NCBI GenBank assembly: GCA_020634415.1
Contig: JACKBT010000007.1
Span: 101,942 to 165,941 of the forward strand
DNA: 64,000 nucleotides
Source of the DNA: Ardenticatenaceae bacterium
GTDB lineage: Bacteria > Chloroflexota > Anaerolineae > Promineifilales > Promineifilaceae
Reading direction: 5' to 3'
Part shown: positions 7,907-16,246 of the stretch, in pieces
Position numbering within the stretch: the first letter of the stretch is position 1
Layout of the letters: each line of letters begins with the position of its first letter
Program-made: the position numbers and the translations under genes
Notes under the pieces: model-generated
What the model saw: only the letters and a program-made list of their open reading frames with translations
Database searches by the model: none
Told to the model about the DNA's origin: nothing

Positions 7907-9022
7907 ATGGATACGTATCGCCGACAACAGTTGATTAGTTCTGTGCTGGTGCCGATTTTAGCCATTTTGTCTGGCTTGTTGGTGGCGGCTGTGTTGATTT
8001 TGTTTACGGGGGAGTCGCCTTTGGCGGCGTTTGGGGAGTTGTTTCGGGCGGGGTTTGGCTGCCGTGCTCTTGACCGTTGTGCGTTGTTTACGACGTTTGA
8101 ACGGGCTACGCCGCTGATTTTGACGGGATTATCGGCCGTTATCGCCTTCCGCTCTGGTATGTTTAGTATTGGGCAGGAGGGGCAGTTTGCGTTGGGGGCG
8201 TTGGTGGCGGCCTGGTTGGGTTTTGCTCTTGATCTGCCGACGGTTATCCACCCTATTGCCATTATGTTGGTGGCGATGGTGGTGGGGGGCATTTATGGCT
8301 ATATTCCTGGTGTGTTGAAGGTGAAGCTGAAGATTAATGAGGTGATCACGACCATTGTGATGAACCAGATTGCGCTGCTGTTTTCAGTGTATATGGTTAA
8401 CTTTCCGCTGCGGGCAGACCGGGGGACGACGGCGTATTCGCCGGTGATTGATGAGACGGCGAAGCTGGCGACGTTTTTGCCTGGTTCTAAATGGGGTGTG
8501 GGTTTTGTGATTGCGTTGGCGGCGGCGGTGGCGGTTTATTTTTATCTGTGGCGTTCGACGCCGGGTTATGAGCAGCGGATGGCGGGACAGTCGTCACTGT
8601 TTGCCCTGTTTGGTGGTATTCGTAATGATCGGGCGGCGCTGCGGGGGATGTTTATTAGTGGGGCGGTGGCTGGTCTGGCGGGGGCGATTGAGGTGTTGGG
8701 GGTGCATTATCGTATTAATCAGGATTTTTCGGTGGGGTTGGGGTTTGATGGTCTGTCTGTGGCGATTTTGGGGCAGGTGCATCCGGCGGGGGCGGTGTTG
8801 GTGGCGATTTTGTTTGCGGGGGTGCGGCTGGGGGCGCAGTTGGGTTTGCAGATTAATATGGGCATCCCGCGTGAATTGGGCGGCTCGGTGATTGCGTTTA
8901 TGATTTTGTTTGTGGCGGCGGAGCAGTTTTACCGGGGGAATATTGCCAATATTCGGGGACGGATTGATCGGTATCGGGGTCGGAAAACGGCCGTTGAACT
9001 GGCCGTTGAGGAGAATCAATAA
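7907..9022 (+). CDS. Nucleoside ABC transporter permease 1 (YufP-like)
   Basis: Membrane permease of 371 aa, the larger of the two heteromeric permeases of BMP-type importers. Hydrophobic segments run from about residue 15 to 345. The GLSAVIAFRSGMFSIGQEGQ block near 77-96 and INEVITTIVMNQ near 143-154 are family features. A charged C-terminal tail ends in a Glu-rich stretch. Its stop codon overlaps the start of the next permease (TAATG at 9020-9024), so the two are translationally coupled. It is a paralogue of the permease at 3939. Confidence 0.92.
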   Translation: MDTYRRQQLISSVLVPILAILSGLLVAAVLILFTGESPLAAFGELFRAGFGCRALDRCALFTTFERATPLILTGLSAVIAFRSGMFSIGQEGQFALGALVAAWLGFALDLPTVIHPIAIMLVAMVVGGIYGYIPGVLKVKLKINEVITTIVMNQIALLFSVYMVNFPLRADRGTTAYSPVIDETAKLATFLPGSKWGVGFVIALAAAVAVYFYLWRSTPGYEQRMAGQSSLFALFGGIRNDRAALRGMFISGAVAGLAGAIEVLGVHYRINQDFSVGLGFDGLSVAILGQVHPAGAVLVAILFAGVRLGAQLGLQINMGIPRELGGSVIAFMILFVAAEQFYRGNIANIRGRIDRYRGRKTAVELAVEENQ

Positions 9023-9987
9023 TGGACGATGTTTTTACCATTGCCTTGTTAAGCAGCGGTTTGCGGTTGGCAACGCCGATTATTTTGGCCGCGTTGGGCG
9101 GTGCCATTTGCAGCCGGGCTGGCGTGCTGAATCTGGCGTTGGAAGCCAAAATGTTGTTAGGGGCGTTTGTGGCTATTGTGATGGCTTACTATTTGGGTAA
9201 TACCTATGCGGGTATTCTGGTGGCTATGCTCTTTGGCGGCATGTTGGGTCTGCTGTTTGCGTTTTTATATCTGAAATACAATGTCAATTTGATTATTTTG
9301 GCGTTGGCGATCAATCTGCTTATTTTGGAGCTAACCGTCTATTTCATGCGCGTGATGTTTGGTAATGTTGGTTCGTGGGCTGACCCTAGCATCCAACGGT
9401 TGCCCGATTTTGAACTGCCGCTCATCCAGCATATCCCCATTATTGGCGATATTTTTAGCGGCTATAACATCATCGTTTATTTTTCGTGGGCGGCAGGGAT
9501 TATTGGTTATATAGTGCTGTTTCATACGAAATTCGGCCGTCATCTGCGGGCGGTGGGCGAGAATAAGGCAGCGGCGGAGACGCTGGGCATTAATGTGGCG
9601 CGAGTGCAGATTGCGGCGTTGGTGATTGCGGGGATGTTGTGTGCTTTGGGCGGCGCGTTTTTGTCGGTGGGCCATCTGACGTTATTTACGCGGAATATGA
9701 GCAATGGGCGGGGCTGGGTGGCGGTGACGGCTTCGATTTTTGGTTTTGAGCATCCGTTGGGGGTGCTGCTGACGGGCTATTTCTTTGGCCTGGCCGAGGC
9801 TTTTGCCGTGCGTATTCAAAATGTGACGGACTTGCCGCCCAATTTGGTGCAACTGCTGCCCCAATTTGCCACGCTGGTGGCCTTGATTTTGGTGGCTTTG
9901 CGGGAAAAAGTGAATCTATTTTTGAATCGTCGCCGCTTCCGCCAACGATTGGCGCGTGGCGAGATGATGAGCCAAGCAGGAGATTAG
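9022..9987 (+). CDS. Nucleoside ABC transporter permease 2 (YufQ-like)
   Basis: Second membrane permease of 321 aa, the YufQ-type partner. LATPIILAALGGAICSRAGVLNLALEAKML at about 14-43 is the family's conserved N-terminal block, and GRHLRAVGENKAAAETLGI near 172-190 is the cytoplasmic coupling loop. Roughly eight transmembrane segments are visible. It is coupled to the upstream permease by a TAATG overlap and closes the transporter set. Confidence 0.92.
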   Translation: MDDVFTIALLSSGLRLATPIILAALGGAICSRAGVLNLALEAKMLLGAFVAIVMAYYLGNTYAGILVAMLFGGMLGLLFAFLYLKYNVNLIILALAINLLILELTVYFMRVMFGNVGSWADPSIQRLPDFELPLIQHIPIIGDIFSGYNIIVYFSWAAGIIGYIVLFHTKFGRHLRAVGENKAAAETLGINVARVQIAALVIAGMLCALGGAFLSVGHLTLFTRNMSNGRGWVAVTASIFGFEHPLGVLLTGYFFGLAEAFAVRIQNVTDLPPNLVQLLPQFATLVALILVALREKVNLFLNRRRFRQRLARGEMMSQAGD

Positions 9988-10086
9988 GGGGGTAATTGGG
10001 TAATGGAGTAATTGGGTGTATTCGTATATTGGTGTAGTTGGTTGGATCAAATACACCGATATACCAATAAACCCATATACCTCTTT
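9988..10086. repeat. Spacer with ATTGGGTAAT words and a CACCGATATACC inverted repeat
   Basis: This spacer begins with repeated GTAATTGGGTAATGGAGTAA words, also found in other spacers at about 13900-13960, 16209-16246 and 17750-17795. It then has TATTGGTGTA and TACACCGATATACC-like inverted arms. An in-frame ATG at 10012 lies inside it and is not believed to be a start. Confidence 0.4.
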
Positions 10087-10836
10087 ATGGATAACACGAA
10101 TTGGTGGCAAGTGTTAGAAAAGGAATTGACAGCACCATTAGCTGAGGTGTGGGTTCCGGTGGGGCTGCCGGGGTATGCGGGGATTGCTAAAGCGCAGTGG
10201 CGGGAGGTGTTGGATGAGCGGTATTCGCCGGAGGGGTGGCGGATTGGGCATGTTGTGCGAGGGAAGATTGTGCCGAAGTCGGTGGCGATTGTGGAGTATG
10301 AGGCGGCCTACCGCCATTTTTTGCACTCGCAGCCGGCGTTGGTGCGGTTTTTGGTAACAGTTTGTGGCAACGTCTATGATGACAATATCACCAATGTCTA
10401 TGATGACGAGTATGAGCAGCCGCACACGGCGATGAATCATTATCAGGATATTTCGGTGCGGCGGGTGGTGGCTGAGTTGGTGGCGGATGCAGATTGGCCG
10501 GAGGTGGTAGAGACGGCCGTTTCTCCCACTGATCTCACTGACTTGGGTGATGGGCAGGTGTACCATCTGCCCCGTGCTTATGGCTTTCGCGGCAATTATT
10601 TGCTGCAAATTCGTGATCCGTTGTCGCCGGGATTTTGTCTTAATCCGGCTGTTGTGCCGGTGCATGATCCGACGCTCATTAGTAGTTTGCCCAATCATGT
10701 GGAATGGTATCACCACGAGGGCTGTGCTCATCTGTCGGTGGAGGCGTTTTGGCAGATGAGTAAGGTGGTGGAGGTGCGTTATGATCGCTTTTTGGCGTTG
10801 GGTGCGGGGCGGGAACGGCCGTTAGCGGGGCTTTAG
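10087..10836 (+). CDS. Protein of unknown function in the nucleoside salvage locus
   Basis: Predicted soluble protein of 249 aa that I do not recognise. It has no signal peptide or membrane segment. It is rich in aromatic residues, with an acidic VYDDNITNVYDDEYE stretch near 98-112 and a WYHHEGCAH motif near 217-225 that could bind metal. The N-terminus starts at MDNTNWW; an in-frame start at 10012 would translate a repeat and is rejected. It lies between the importer permeases and the PfkB kinase on the same strand, so a role in the same salvage pathway is likely. No catalytic function can be assigned from sequence alone. Confidence 0.65.
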   Translation: MDNTNWWQVLEKELTAPLAEVWVPVGLPGYAGIAKAQWREVLDERYSPEGWRIGHVVRGKIVPKSVAIVEYEAAYRHFLHSQPALVRFLVTVCGNVYDDNITNVYDDEYEQPHTAMNHYQDISVRRVVAELVADADWPEVVETAVSPTDLTDLGDGQVYHLPRAYGFRGNYLLQIRDPLSPGFCLNPAVVPVHDPTLISSLPNHVEWYHHEGCAHLSVEAFWQMSKVVEVRYDRFLALGAGRERPLAGL

Positions 10837-10871
10837 TCTACAATAAATAATCACCAACCAGTATTCACGGT

Positions 10872-10926
10872 TCGTAGGGTGATTTTGCAAATTGCCCAGA
10901 CGATTTACAAAATCGTCCTACACTAA
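10872..10926. repeat. GTAGGG...CCTAC hairpin with TTTGCAAAT / TTTACAAAATCGTC arms
   Basis: Imperfect inverted repeat in the gap before the PfkB gene. GTAGGGTGATTTTGCAAATTG pairs loosely with a CGATTTACAAAATCGTCCTAC arm. A close relative is at 40307-40361. Ends of the type GTAGGG/CCCTAC also bound the hairpins at 42633, 47055 and 58342. Confidence 0.5.
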
Positions 10927-10962
10927 ATCATATGATCCGCTTTGATCTTCTGAGTATAGTAT

Positions 10963-11826
10963 ATGCAAAATGTTCTGCTAGGTGCGGTTAGTTTGGATAT
11001 TTATACCGATAGTGGCTTAATTTTGCCTGGGGGTGGCTGTCTGAATATGGCCTATCATTGGCGGCAGTTGGGCGTGCCTTTTACCTTTATTACGCGCATT
11101 GGGCAGAATCATCCAGAGGTGTTTCTGGACTTTTTGGGGCGGCATCAGATTGCTTATTTGCCAGCCAGTATTGTGGGGCGGGGGGCGGCGGCGGCGATTG
11201 ATATTGCTATTTTGCCAGATGGTCAGCCGCGTATGGATAATTTTGTGGAGGGTGTGTGGGCGGATTTTGCGGTAACGGCCGTTGAGCAAACTCTCATCGC
11301 GCAAGCCGAGCATGTCCACACGGTGCTGGTGGAGGGCATGATTCGGGAGTTGGTGCGGTTGGGGGAAAATGGTGTTTGGGAACGGCCGTTGCTAACGGCC
11401 GATTTCCTCGATTTTCGCCATTTTACGGTGGAACGGCTGGCCGAGATGATGCGTTGGGTGGATGTTGGTTTTGTAGGCTGGCCGGGCGGTGTGGATGATG
11501 AGCGGCTGCTGGCGATGGGGCAGGTGGCGCAGGCGCAGCAAAAACTGTTGGTGGTGACGCTGGGGTCGCGGGGGGTGCGGGTGTTTGACGGCCGTTCGAC
11601 GGCGGTGATGCCTGACCAGTTTTTTCCTATTCAAGCATTGCCCGTTTTAGGCACGACGGTGGGCTGTGGCGATGCTTTTATTGCTTATTTTTTGGCCGAA
11701 TTTTGGCCTCGTATGGATGTGGCGGCGGCGGTGAAGCAGGGTGCTGTGGGTGGGGCGAAGGCGTTGGTGTGGCAACGGCCGTTGCCCGACGCTGCTTATA
11801 ATCTGCCTCCCCAAAATGATTCATGA
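10963..11826 (+). CDS. PfkB-family carbohydrate kinase (ribokinase-like)
   Basis: Predicted ATP-dependent sugar or nucleoside kinase of 287 aa in the PfkB/ribokinase family. The N-terminal region has the substrate-binding glycines (LPGGGCLNMAYHWRQLG, about 21-37). The C-terminal signature is GTTVGCGDAFIAYFL near 229-243, with the usual catalytic Asp in GCGDAF. It is slightly shorter than ribokinase (about 300 aa). The next gene begins at or just after its stop (ATGA overlap). In this locus it could phosphorylate ribose or a nucleoside released by the glycohydrolase, which is inference from context. Confidence 0.85.
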   Translation: MQNVLLGAVSLDIYTDSGLILPGGGCLNMAYHWRQLGVPFTFITRIGQNHPEVFLDFLGRHQIAYLPASIVGRGAAAAIDIAILPDGQPRMDNFVEGVWADFAVTAVEQTLIAQAEHVHTVLVEGMIRELVRLGENGVWERPLLTADFLDFRHFTVERLAEMMRWVDVGFVGWPGGVDDERLLAMGQVAQAQQKLLVVTLGSRGVRVFDGRSTAVMPDQFFPIQALPVLGTTVGCGDAFIAYFLAEFWPRMDVAAAVKQGAVGGAKALVWQRPLPDAAYNLPPQNDS

Positions 11827-11843
11827 AAAAGATAGGAGCGCAG

Positions 11844-12464
11844 ATGCTGCCAGAGATAATTGCCTTTTTTGAGAACTGGTTGGCGGTGTCCACAGAGGGT
11901 GCCGCGCCCTTAGCGGAACTGCTGACGCACCTGCATGATTTGGGTGAACCACGGGCGATTAAACCGGTGATGCTGCCCATCGTGCAAAGCTGGTTTGGCC
12001 AGGCCAGCCAACTGCCCACTGCACCCCACTGTGCTTCTTTGTTGTCTGTGTTGATAACGGCCGTTGAACAGTTGAGGTGGATACCTTTTGCCGCCGATTA
12101 CTTGGGAGAGCAGTTTGCGGATGGGTTTGCCTATGTGCAGCTCATTGGCCCGGCTGTTGATGGGGAAGAGGTGGCGATATTCCCCAGTGACAACATTGCC
12201 GTGGGCTTTTCCCTGCAAGCCCCGTCTCTTTTTTATCCGCCGCATTATCACCAGGCGATTGAGTTTTATGGTGTACTGGCGGGTACGGCGCGTTGGCAGT
12301 TGGGCCACCAGCCGCCAGCCTGGCGGCCGTCTGGTACGCGCATTTTTCATGATAGTGATGTGGCTCATGCGATGGCAACAGATGTGGAACCCATGCTGAC
12401 GATTTGGGCCTGGTTAGGTGATCTGGAGTCGCCTATTATCATTCCTGCGTGGGACTGGTTGTGA
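11844..12464 (+). CDS. Cupin protein resembling DMSP lyase (DddQ/DddL-like)
   Basis: Soluble protein of 206 aa with a C-terminal cupin barrel. Residues near 132-140 give HYHQAIEFYGVLAGTARW, a His-x-His-x4-Glu-x-Tyr arrangement, followed by SGTRIFHDSDVAHAM with a third His. This pattern matches metal-binding residues of dimethylsulfoniopropionate-lyase-type cupins. The same fold also serves sugar isomerases and unknown proteins, so lyase activity is not established. An ATG at 11823 overlaps the kinase stop, but the ATG at 11844 follows AGGAG at correct spacing and is preferred. It ends the salvage run. Confidence 0.6.
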   Translation: MLPEIIAFFENWLAVSTEGAAPLAELLTHLHDLGEPRAIKPVMLPIVQSWFGQASQLPTAPHCASLLSVLITAVEQLRWIPFAADYLGEQFADGFAYVQLIGPAVDGEEVAIFPSDNIAVGFSLQAPSLFYPPHYHQAIEFYGVLAGTARWQLGHQPPAWRPSGTRIFHDSDVAHAMATDVEPMLTIWAWLGDLESPIIIPAWDWL

Positions 12465-12589
12465 GTTGAGGGGGGTGAAAGGATTTGTACGAAAATTAGC
12501 TTCATCAAGCCCCCCAAGGCCCCCAGAGAAATTCAGGGGAACTTGGGGAACTGAGAGGAAACTGAAAAGTTATTATGAAGTAGGGGGAT

Positions 12590-12895
12590 CTAGAACAAGC
12601 CCCAGTCGCCGCCAGCACCTTCTTCCATCATAGATGGGTCCCACAGCTCTGTGCCGATCTCCACGGTGACACCGTTGCCCATGACTTTGCCGCCCATTTG
12701 GCGCACTTGCTCGATGATGGCTGGCCCGTAGGGGCAGAAAGGGGTGGTGAGGATCATGGTGATGTTGGCGGTATCTTCTTCTTCGTCAATATCCAGGTTG
12801 CGCACTAAACCGAGTTCGATGATGTTCATGCCGATTTCGGGATCAATGACGTTGCGCAGGGTTTCAATTAATTCTTCTTCTTTGCTGATAACCAT
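12590..12895 (-). CDS. sufT: SufT-type iron-sulfur assembly protein (MIP18/DUF59)
   Basis: Protein of 101 aa in the MIP18/DUF59 family, which helps mature iron-sulfur proteins. It shows the conserved NVIDPEIGMNIIELGLVRNL block at about 15-34, and TTPFCPYGPAIIEQV near 49-63 with the family's reactive Cys53. AGGAG stands nine bases before the ATG. It lies just before sufR on the minus strand, next to the suf operon. The acidic, glycine-rich C-terminus (MMEEGAGGDWGLF) is short and probably flexible. Confidence 0.85.
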   Translation of the reverse strand: MVISKEEELIETLRNVIDPEIGMNIIELGLVRNLDIDEEEDTANITMILTTPFCPYGPAIIEQVRQMGGKVMGNGVTVEIGTELWDPSMMEEGAGGDWGLF

Positions 12896-12911
12896 TTTTA
12901 GCTCCTAACTA

Positions 12912-13005
12912 AGTAAGCGTTCGTTTTAACTTAGCGATTTTGGAGATTGGAGACTAGAGACTGGAGTCTGGTTAATTTTTAGTCTCCAACTAAACCATGA
13001 AGTTA
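12912..13005. repeat. Dispersed element, copy 1 (TAACTT...AAGTTA)
   Basis: About 94 bp upstream of sufT. It begins TAAGCGTTCGTTTTAACTTAG, continues as GGAGATTGGAGACT words and inverted AGTCTCCAA words, and closes at GAAGTTA. TAACTT (12927-12932) and AAGTTA (13000-13005) are inverted ends. A second copy with the same order of parts is at 41903-42003. The core GGAGATTGG words are shared with several other spacers. It has no coding capacity. Confidence 0.5.
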
Positions 13006-13122
13006 TGGGTGAACGATTACCAAGGCCAATTTCCCCAATAAGTGATTAAGAATTGAAGGTTTTTAGGGAATTGGGTTGAGGCTTTTTCATATTTTACGGG
13101 ATTATTATTTGTCTGAAAAAGC

Positions 13123-13761
13123 CTAATTTGTGGTAACGACAGAAAATTCGCAGCAGGCAGCGCCTTCTAACATGCAACTGTGCTGCTGGATGGGGGTTTG
13201 GAGGACGGTGAGCATGAGTTCTTTGTCGAAGGTGCAGACTTCGTTGTGCTCATGACCGACGGAGATGTAGGGGCAACTGTATTCGGTGAGTTTGTAGCCA
13301 TCGGCCGTTTTTTCCCAATTGGATAAAAAGCCTTCGTCACCTAATATTTCTACCAGATAGTCGAGTTTGCGCTCGATGGGCAGGTTTTCAAACTCACCAG
13401 CGTGGTCGGCAATGATGCCCTGGACAACGCCTTTGAAAATCTCGGCTACCATGTCGTCGGGCAGGCGGGTTTTGAGTTCATCGAGCAGGCGGCTGGTGAG
13501 ACGGACGTAGCGTTTGGGGAAGAGTTCTTGCCCTTGTTGGCTGAGGGTGTAGACGAAATAGGGACGACCGACTTTGCGGCGAACGGCCGTTGCTTCAATT
13601 AACCCATCTGCCAATAACCCATTCACATGGTGGCGTACTGTCACCGGCGACACATCAGCGGCTTCAGCCAACACCTCTATGGTGGGTTCTGGGGTTGATT
13701 TAATAGTGTGCAAAATCACCTCGCGGGTGCTTTGCTTCTGGTTGTTAGTTACAAATTTCAC
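13123..13761 (-). CDS. sufR: SufR, iron-sulfur-sensing transcriptional repressor
   Basis: DNA-binding regulator of 212 aa. Residues 10-75 form a DeoR/ArsR-like winged helix (TREVILHTIK, then VSPVTVRHHVNGLLADGLIEA). The C-terminal half carries a cysteine set (YSCPYISVGHEHNEVC, then HSCMLEGAACC) suited to a Fe-S cluster, as in cyanobacterial and actinobacterial SufR. Known SufR proteins repress the suf operon when the cluster is present. The gene is divergent from sufC across a 231-nt region with consensus promoters on both strands, which fits self- and operon control. Confidence 0.92.
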   Translation of the reverse strand: MKFVTNNQKQSTREVILHTIKSTPEPTIEVLAEAADVSPVTVRHHVNGLLADGLIEATAVRRKVGRPYFVYTLSQQGQELFPKRYVRLTSRLLDELKTRLPDDMVAEIFKGVVQGIIADHAGEFENLPIERKLDYLVEILGDEGFLSNWEKTADGYKLTEYSCPYISVGHEHNEVCTFDKELMLTVLQTPIQQHSCMLEGAACCEFSVVTTN

Positions 13762-13792
13762 GATACAATTCCCTTATCCAAAACCGCTGTGC

Positions 13793-13821
13793 ATTATAGC
13801 AATCCCTAAAAAAGCTGTCAA
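13793..13821 (-). promoter_or_regulatory. sufR promoter
   Basis: On the minus strand TTGACA (13821-13816), 17 nt and TATAAT (13798-13793) form a perfect sigma-70-type promoter ending about 30 nt before the sufR start codon. The -35 box abuts the AT-rich repeat thought to be the operator. Confidence 0.8.
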
Positions 13822-13853
13822 TTTATGTTATTTTTATCATTTTTATCATAAAT
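13821..13853. promoter_or_regulatory. Candidate SufR operator
   Basis: AT-rich stretch between the two divergent -35 boxes. It contains two direct copies of TTTTTATCAT (13831-13840 and overlapping the next ten bases) and outer inverted arms ATTTATG...CATAAAT. Its position would let one bound regulator block both promoters. It does not match the CAAC-N6-GTTG site described for cyanobacterial SufR, so binding by this SufR is a guess. Confidence 0.45.
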
Positions 13854-13854
13854 A

Positions 13855-13883
13855 TTGACGTTAGCCAAGCCCTTTGTTATAAT
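13855..13883 (+). promoter_or_regulatory. suf operon promoter
   Basis: TTGACG (13855-13860), 17 nt and TATAAT (13878-13883) give a near-consensus sigma-70-type promoter about 110 nt before sufC. The leader between it and sufC contains AATTGAGTAATTGAG and inverted TTACCTGATTACCCAATTACTT words that can fold. Confidence 0.8.
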
Positions 13884-13992
13884 CGCGCCTGCTTACAAGT
13901 AATTATCTAATTGAGTAATTGAGTGATTTTATCGTTACCTGATTACCCAATTACTTCACAGAAGCCAAACCTTCACAGGAGATTTAGATAGA

Positions 13993-14775
13993 ATGACTAC
14001 TGCTTTAGAGATCAAGAATCTACATGTTAACGCGGGTGATGTGCCCATTTTGAAGGGCATTGACCTGCTGGTGAAACAGGGCGAGGTTCATGCCCTGATG
14101 GGGCCGAATGGCTCTGGTAAAAGCACACTGGCCTATACATTGGCCGGCCATCCTGCTTATGAACCAACTGCCGGACAAGTTATTTTTGATGGTATTGACC
14201 TGTTTGAGTTAGAAGCTGATGAACGGGCACGGGCTGGTTTGTTTTTGGCATTCCAATATCCGGCGGCTGTGCCTGGGGTGACGCTGGCGAAGTTTTTGCG
14301 TCAGGCCATCACCTCACGGATGCAGGCTGATGACCCCGACTCGAAGGGGATTTCGATTCCTGCTTTCCGCCGTTTGCTGAAAGAGAAGATGGATATGTTG
14401 GGTATTGACCAGAAGTTTGCGGGTCGTTACCTGAATGAAGGCTTTTCTGGCGGCGAAAAGAAGCGTGTGGAAATTTTGCAGATGGCTACGGTTGAGCCAA
14501 AGATTGCCATTATGGATGAGACGGATTCGGGTTTGGACATTGATGCGCTGCGTATTGTGTCTGAAGGTGCGAACCGTTTGCGTGAACAGTTGGGCATGGG
14601 TGCTCTGGTGATTACGCATTATCAACGTATTCTCAACTACATTAAGCCAGATTTTGTCCACATTATGCTAGACGGCCGTATTGTGGAAAGCGGCGGCCCT
14701 GATTTGGCACTTAAGCTGGAAGAAAGTGGCTACGATTGGATCCGTGAAAAGCACAGCGAACTAGAGGAGGCATAA
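13993..14775 (+). CDS. sufC: SufC, Fe-S assembly ATPase
   Basis: ABC-type ATPase of 260 aa that binds SufB and SufD to form the Fe-S scaffold complex in the cytoplasm. Walker A is GPNGSGKST (about 37-45), the signature is [12 protein letters not shown], and Walker B reads [16 protein letters not shown], the sequence typical of SufC. Length is normal. AGGAG lies upstream of the ATG. sufB follows after one base, so the two are co-translated. First gene of the suf operon. Confidence 0.96.
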   Translation: MTTALEIKNLHVNAGDVPILKGIDLLVKQGEVHALMGPNGSGKSTLAYTLAGHPAYEPTAGQVIFDGIDLFELEADERARAGLFLAFQYPAAVPGVTLAKFLRQAITSRMQADDPDSKGISIPAFRRLLKEKMDMLGIDQKFAGRYLNEGFSGGEKKRVEILQMATVEPKIAIMDETDSGLDIDALRIVSEGANRLREQLGMGALVITHYQRILNYIKPDFVHIMLDGRIVESGGPDLALKLEESGYDWIREKHSELEEA

Positions 14776-14776
14776 T

Positions 14777-16213
14777 ATGTCTGAAGTCGTTGACCGTGAA
14801 TTAACAGAAGAAGAAGTTGTTGCTGAAATCAATCAGGATTACGCAACCAAATATGGCTTTGCCGATGCTGAGGATTATGTCTTCAAAGCGGAAAAAGGCT
14901 TGAATGAAGAGATGATCCGAGCTATGTCTAAGATGAAGAATGAGCCGGAATGGATGCTGGACATTCGTTTGAAGGCATACCATCATTTTATGGAACGGCC
15001 GATGCCCCAATGGGGTGCGGATTTATCGGGCATCAACTTTGACGATATTTATTACTACATTAAACCCTCAGATCGCCAGGGCGACACTTGGGAAGATGTA
15101 CCCAGCTACATTAAAGATACCTTCAACAAACTTGGTATTCCTGAGGCGGAACAGAAGTTCCTGTCGGGTGTGGCTGCACAATATGAATCTGAGGTTGTTT
15201 ACCACAACATCAAGAAAGACCTGGAAGCGAAAGGGGTTGTTTTCTTGGGGATGGATGATGGCTTGCGCCAATATCCAGAGATTGTGAAGGAACATTTCGC
15301 CACGATTATTCCTTACAATGACAACAAGTTTGCGGCGTTGAATACGGCCGTTTGGTCGGGTGGTTCCTTTATTTACGTGCCGCCGGGCGTGAGTGTGGAG
15401 ATGCCTTTGCAGGCTTACTTCCGCATCAATGCTAAAAATGTAGGCCAGTTCGAGCGTACCCTCATCATTGTGGATGAAGGCGCGTATGTGCATTATGTGG
15501 AAGGTTGTACGGCTCCCATTTATTCAGAGGATTCGCTGCATTCGGCCGTTGTCGAAATCATCGTCAAGAAAGGCGGACGCTGCCGCTATACCACTATCCA
15601 GAACTGGTCTAACAATGTTTACAACCTTGTTACCAAACGCGCTGTGGCCCACGAAAAAGCCACCATGGAATGGGTTGATGGCAATTTGGGTAGCAAAGTA
15701 ACCATGAAATATCCGGCCGTTTACATGATGGGCGAAGGCGCACACGGCGAGATTTTGTCCATCGCCTTTGCTGGCAAGGGTCAGCACCAGGATGCTGGCG
15801 GTAAAGTAGTGCATGTGGCTCCTAACACGACCAGCCGCATCATTTCCAAATCCATCAGCCGAGGCGGTGGCCGTGCCTCTTATCGTGGCTTGCTCAAAGT
15901 GGAAGATGGGGCGCATAACTGTAAATCGAATGTGGTCTGTGATGCTCTGCTGCTGGATGAAAAGAGCCGTTCCGATACCTATCCTTACATCGAAATTGAT
16001 GCCCAAGATGTGACCATCGGCCACGAGGCTTCGGTGAGTAAGGTGGGTGAGGAGCAGTTGTTTTACTTGATGAGTCGCGGTATTCCCGAAGATGTCGGTA
16101 CTTCGATGATCGTCAATGGCTTTATTGAGCCGTTGGTGAAGGAACTGCCGATGGAGTATGCGATTGAGATGAATCGGTTGATTCAGTTGCAGATGGAAGG
16201 GAGTATTGGGTAA
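14777..16213 (+). CDS. sufB: SufB, Fe-S scaffold subunit
   Basis: Scaffold protein of 478 aa, normal for SufB (about 470-495). Diagnostic stretches include [38 protein letters not shown] and [15 protein letters not shown], the Cys-containing block where the cluster is built. The C-terminal [20 protein letters not shown] is also conserved. AGGAGG stands just before the ATG. It pairs with SufD and SufC. Confidence 0.97.
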   Translation: MSEVVDRELTEEEVVAEINQDYATKYGFADAEDYVFKAEKGLNEEMIRAMSKMKNEPEWMLDIRLKAYHHFMERPMPQWGADLSGINFDDIYYYIKPSDRQGDTWEDVPSYIKDTFNKLGIPEAEQKFLSGVAAQYESEVVYHNIKKDLEAKGVVFLGMDDGLRQYPEIVKEHFATIIPYNDNKFAALNTAVWSGGSFIYVPPGVSVEMPLQAYFRINAKNVGQFERTLIIVDEGAYVHYVEGCTAPIYSEDSLHSAVVEIIVKKGGRCRYTTIQNWSNNVYNLVTKRAVAHEKATMEWVDGNLGSKVTMKYPAVYMMGEGAHGEILSIAFAGKGQHQDAGGKVVHVAPNTTSRIISKSISRGGGRASYRGLLKVEDGAHNCKSNVVCDALLLDEKSRSDTYPYIEIDAQDVTIGHEASVSKVGEEQLFYLMSRGIPEDVGTSMIVNGFIEPLVKELPMEYAIEMNRLIQLQMEGSIG

Positions 16214-16246
16214 TTACGTAATGACGTAATTGCGTAATTAAGCATC
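16209..16246. repeat. ATTACGTAATGACGTAATTGCGTAATTA spacer words
   Basis: Gap between sufB and sufD consisting almost only of GTAATNACGTAAT words, several of them self-complementary (ATTACGTAAT). Part of the same loose family as the spacers at 9988, about 13900 and 17750. Confidence 0.4.
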
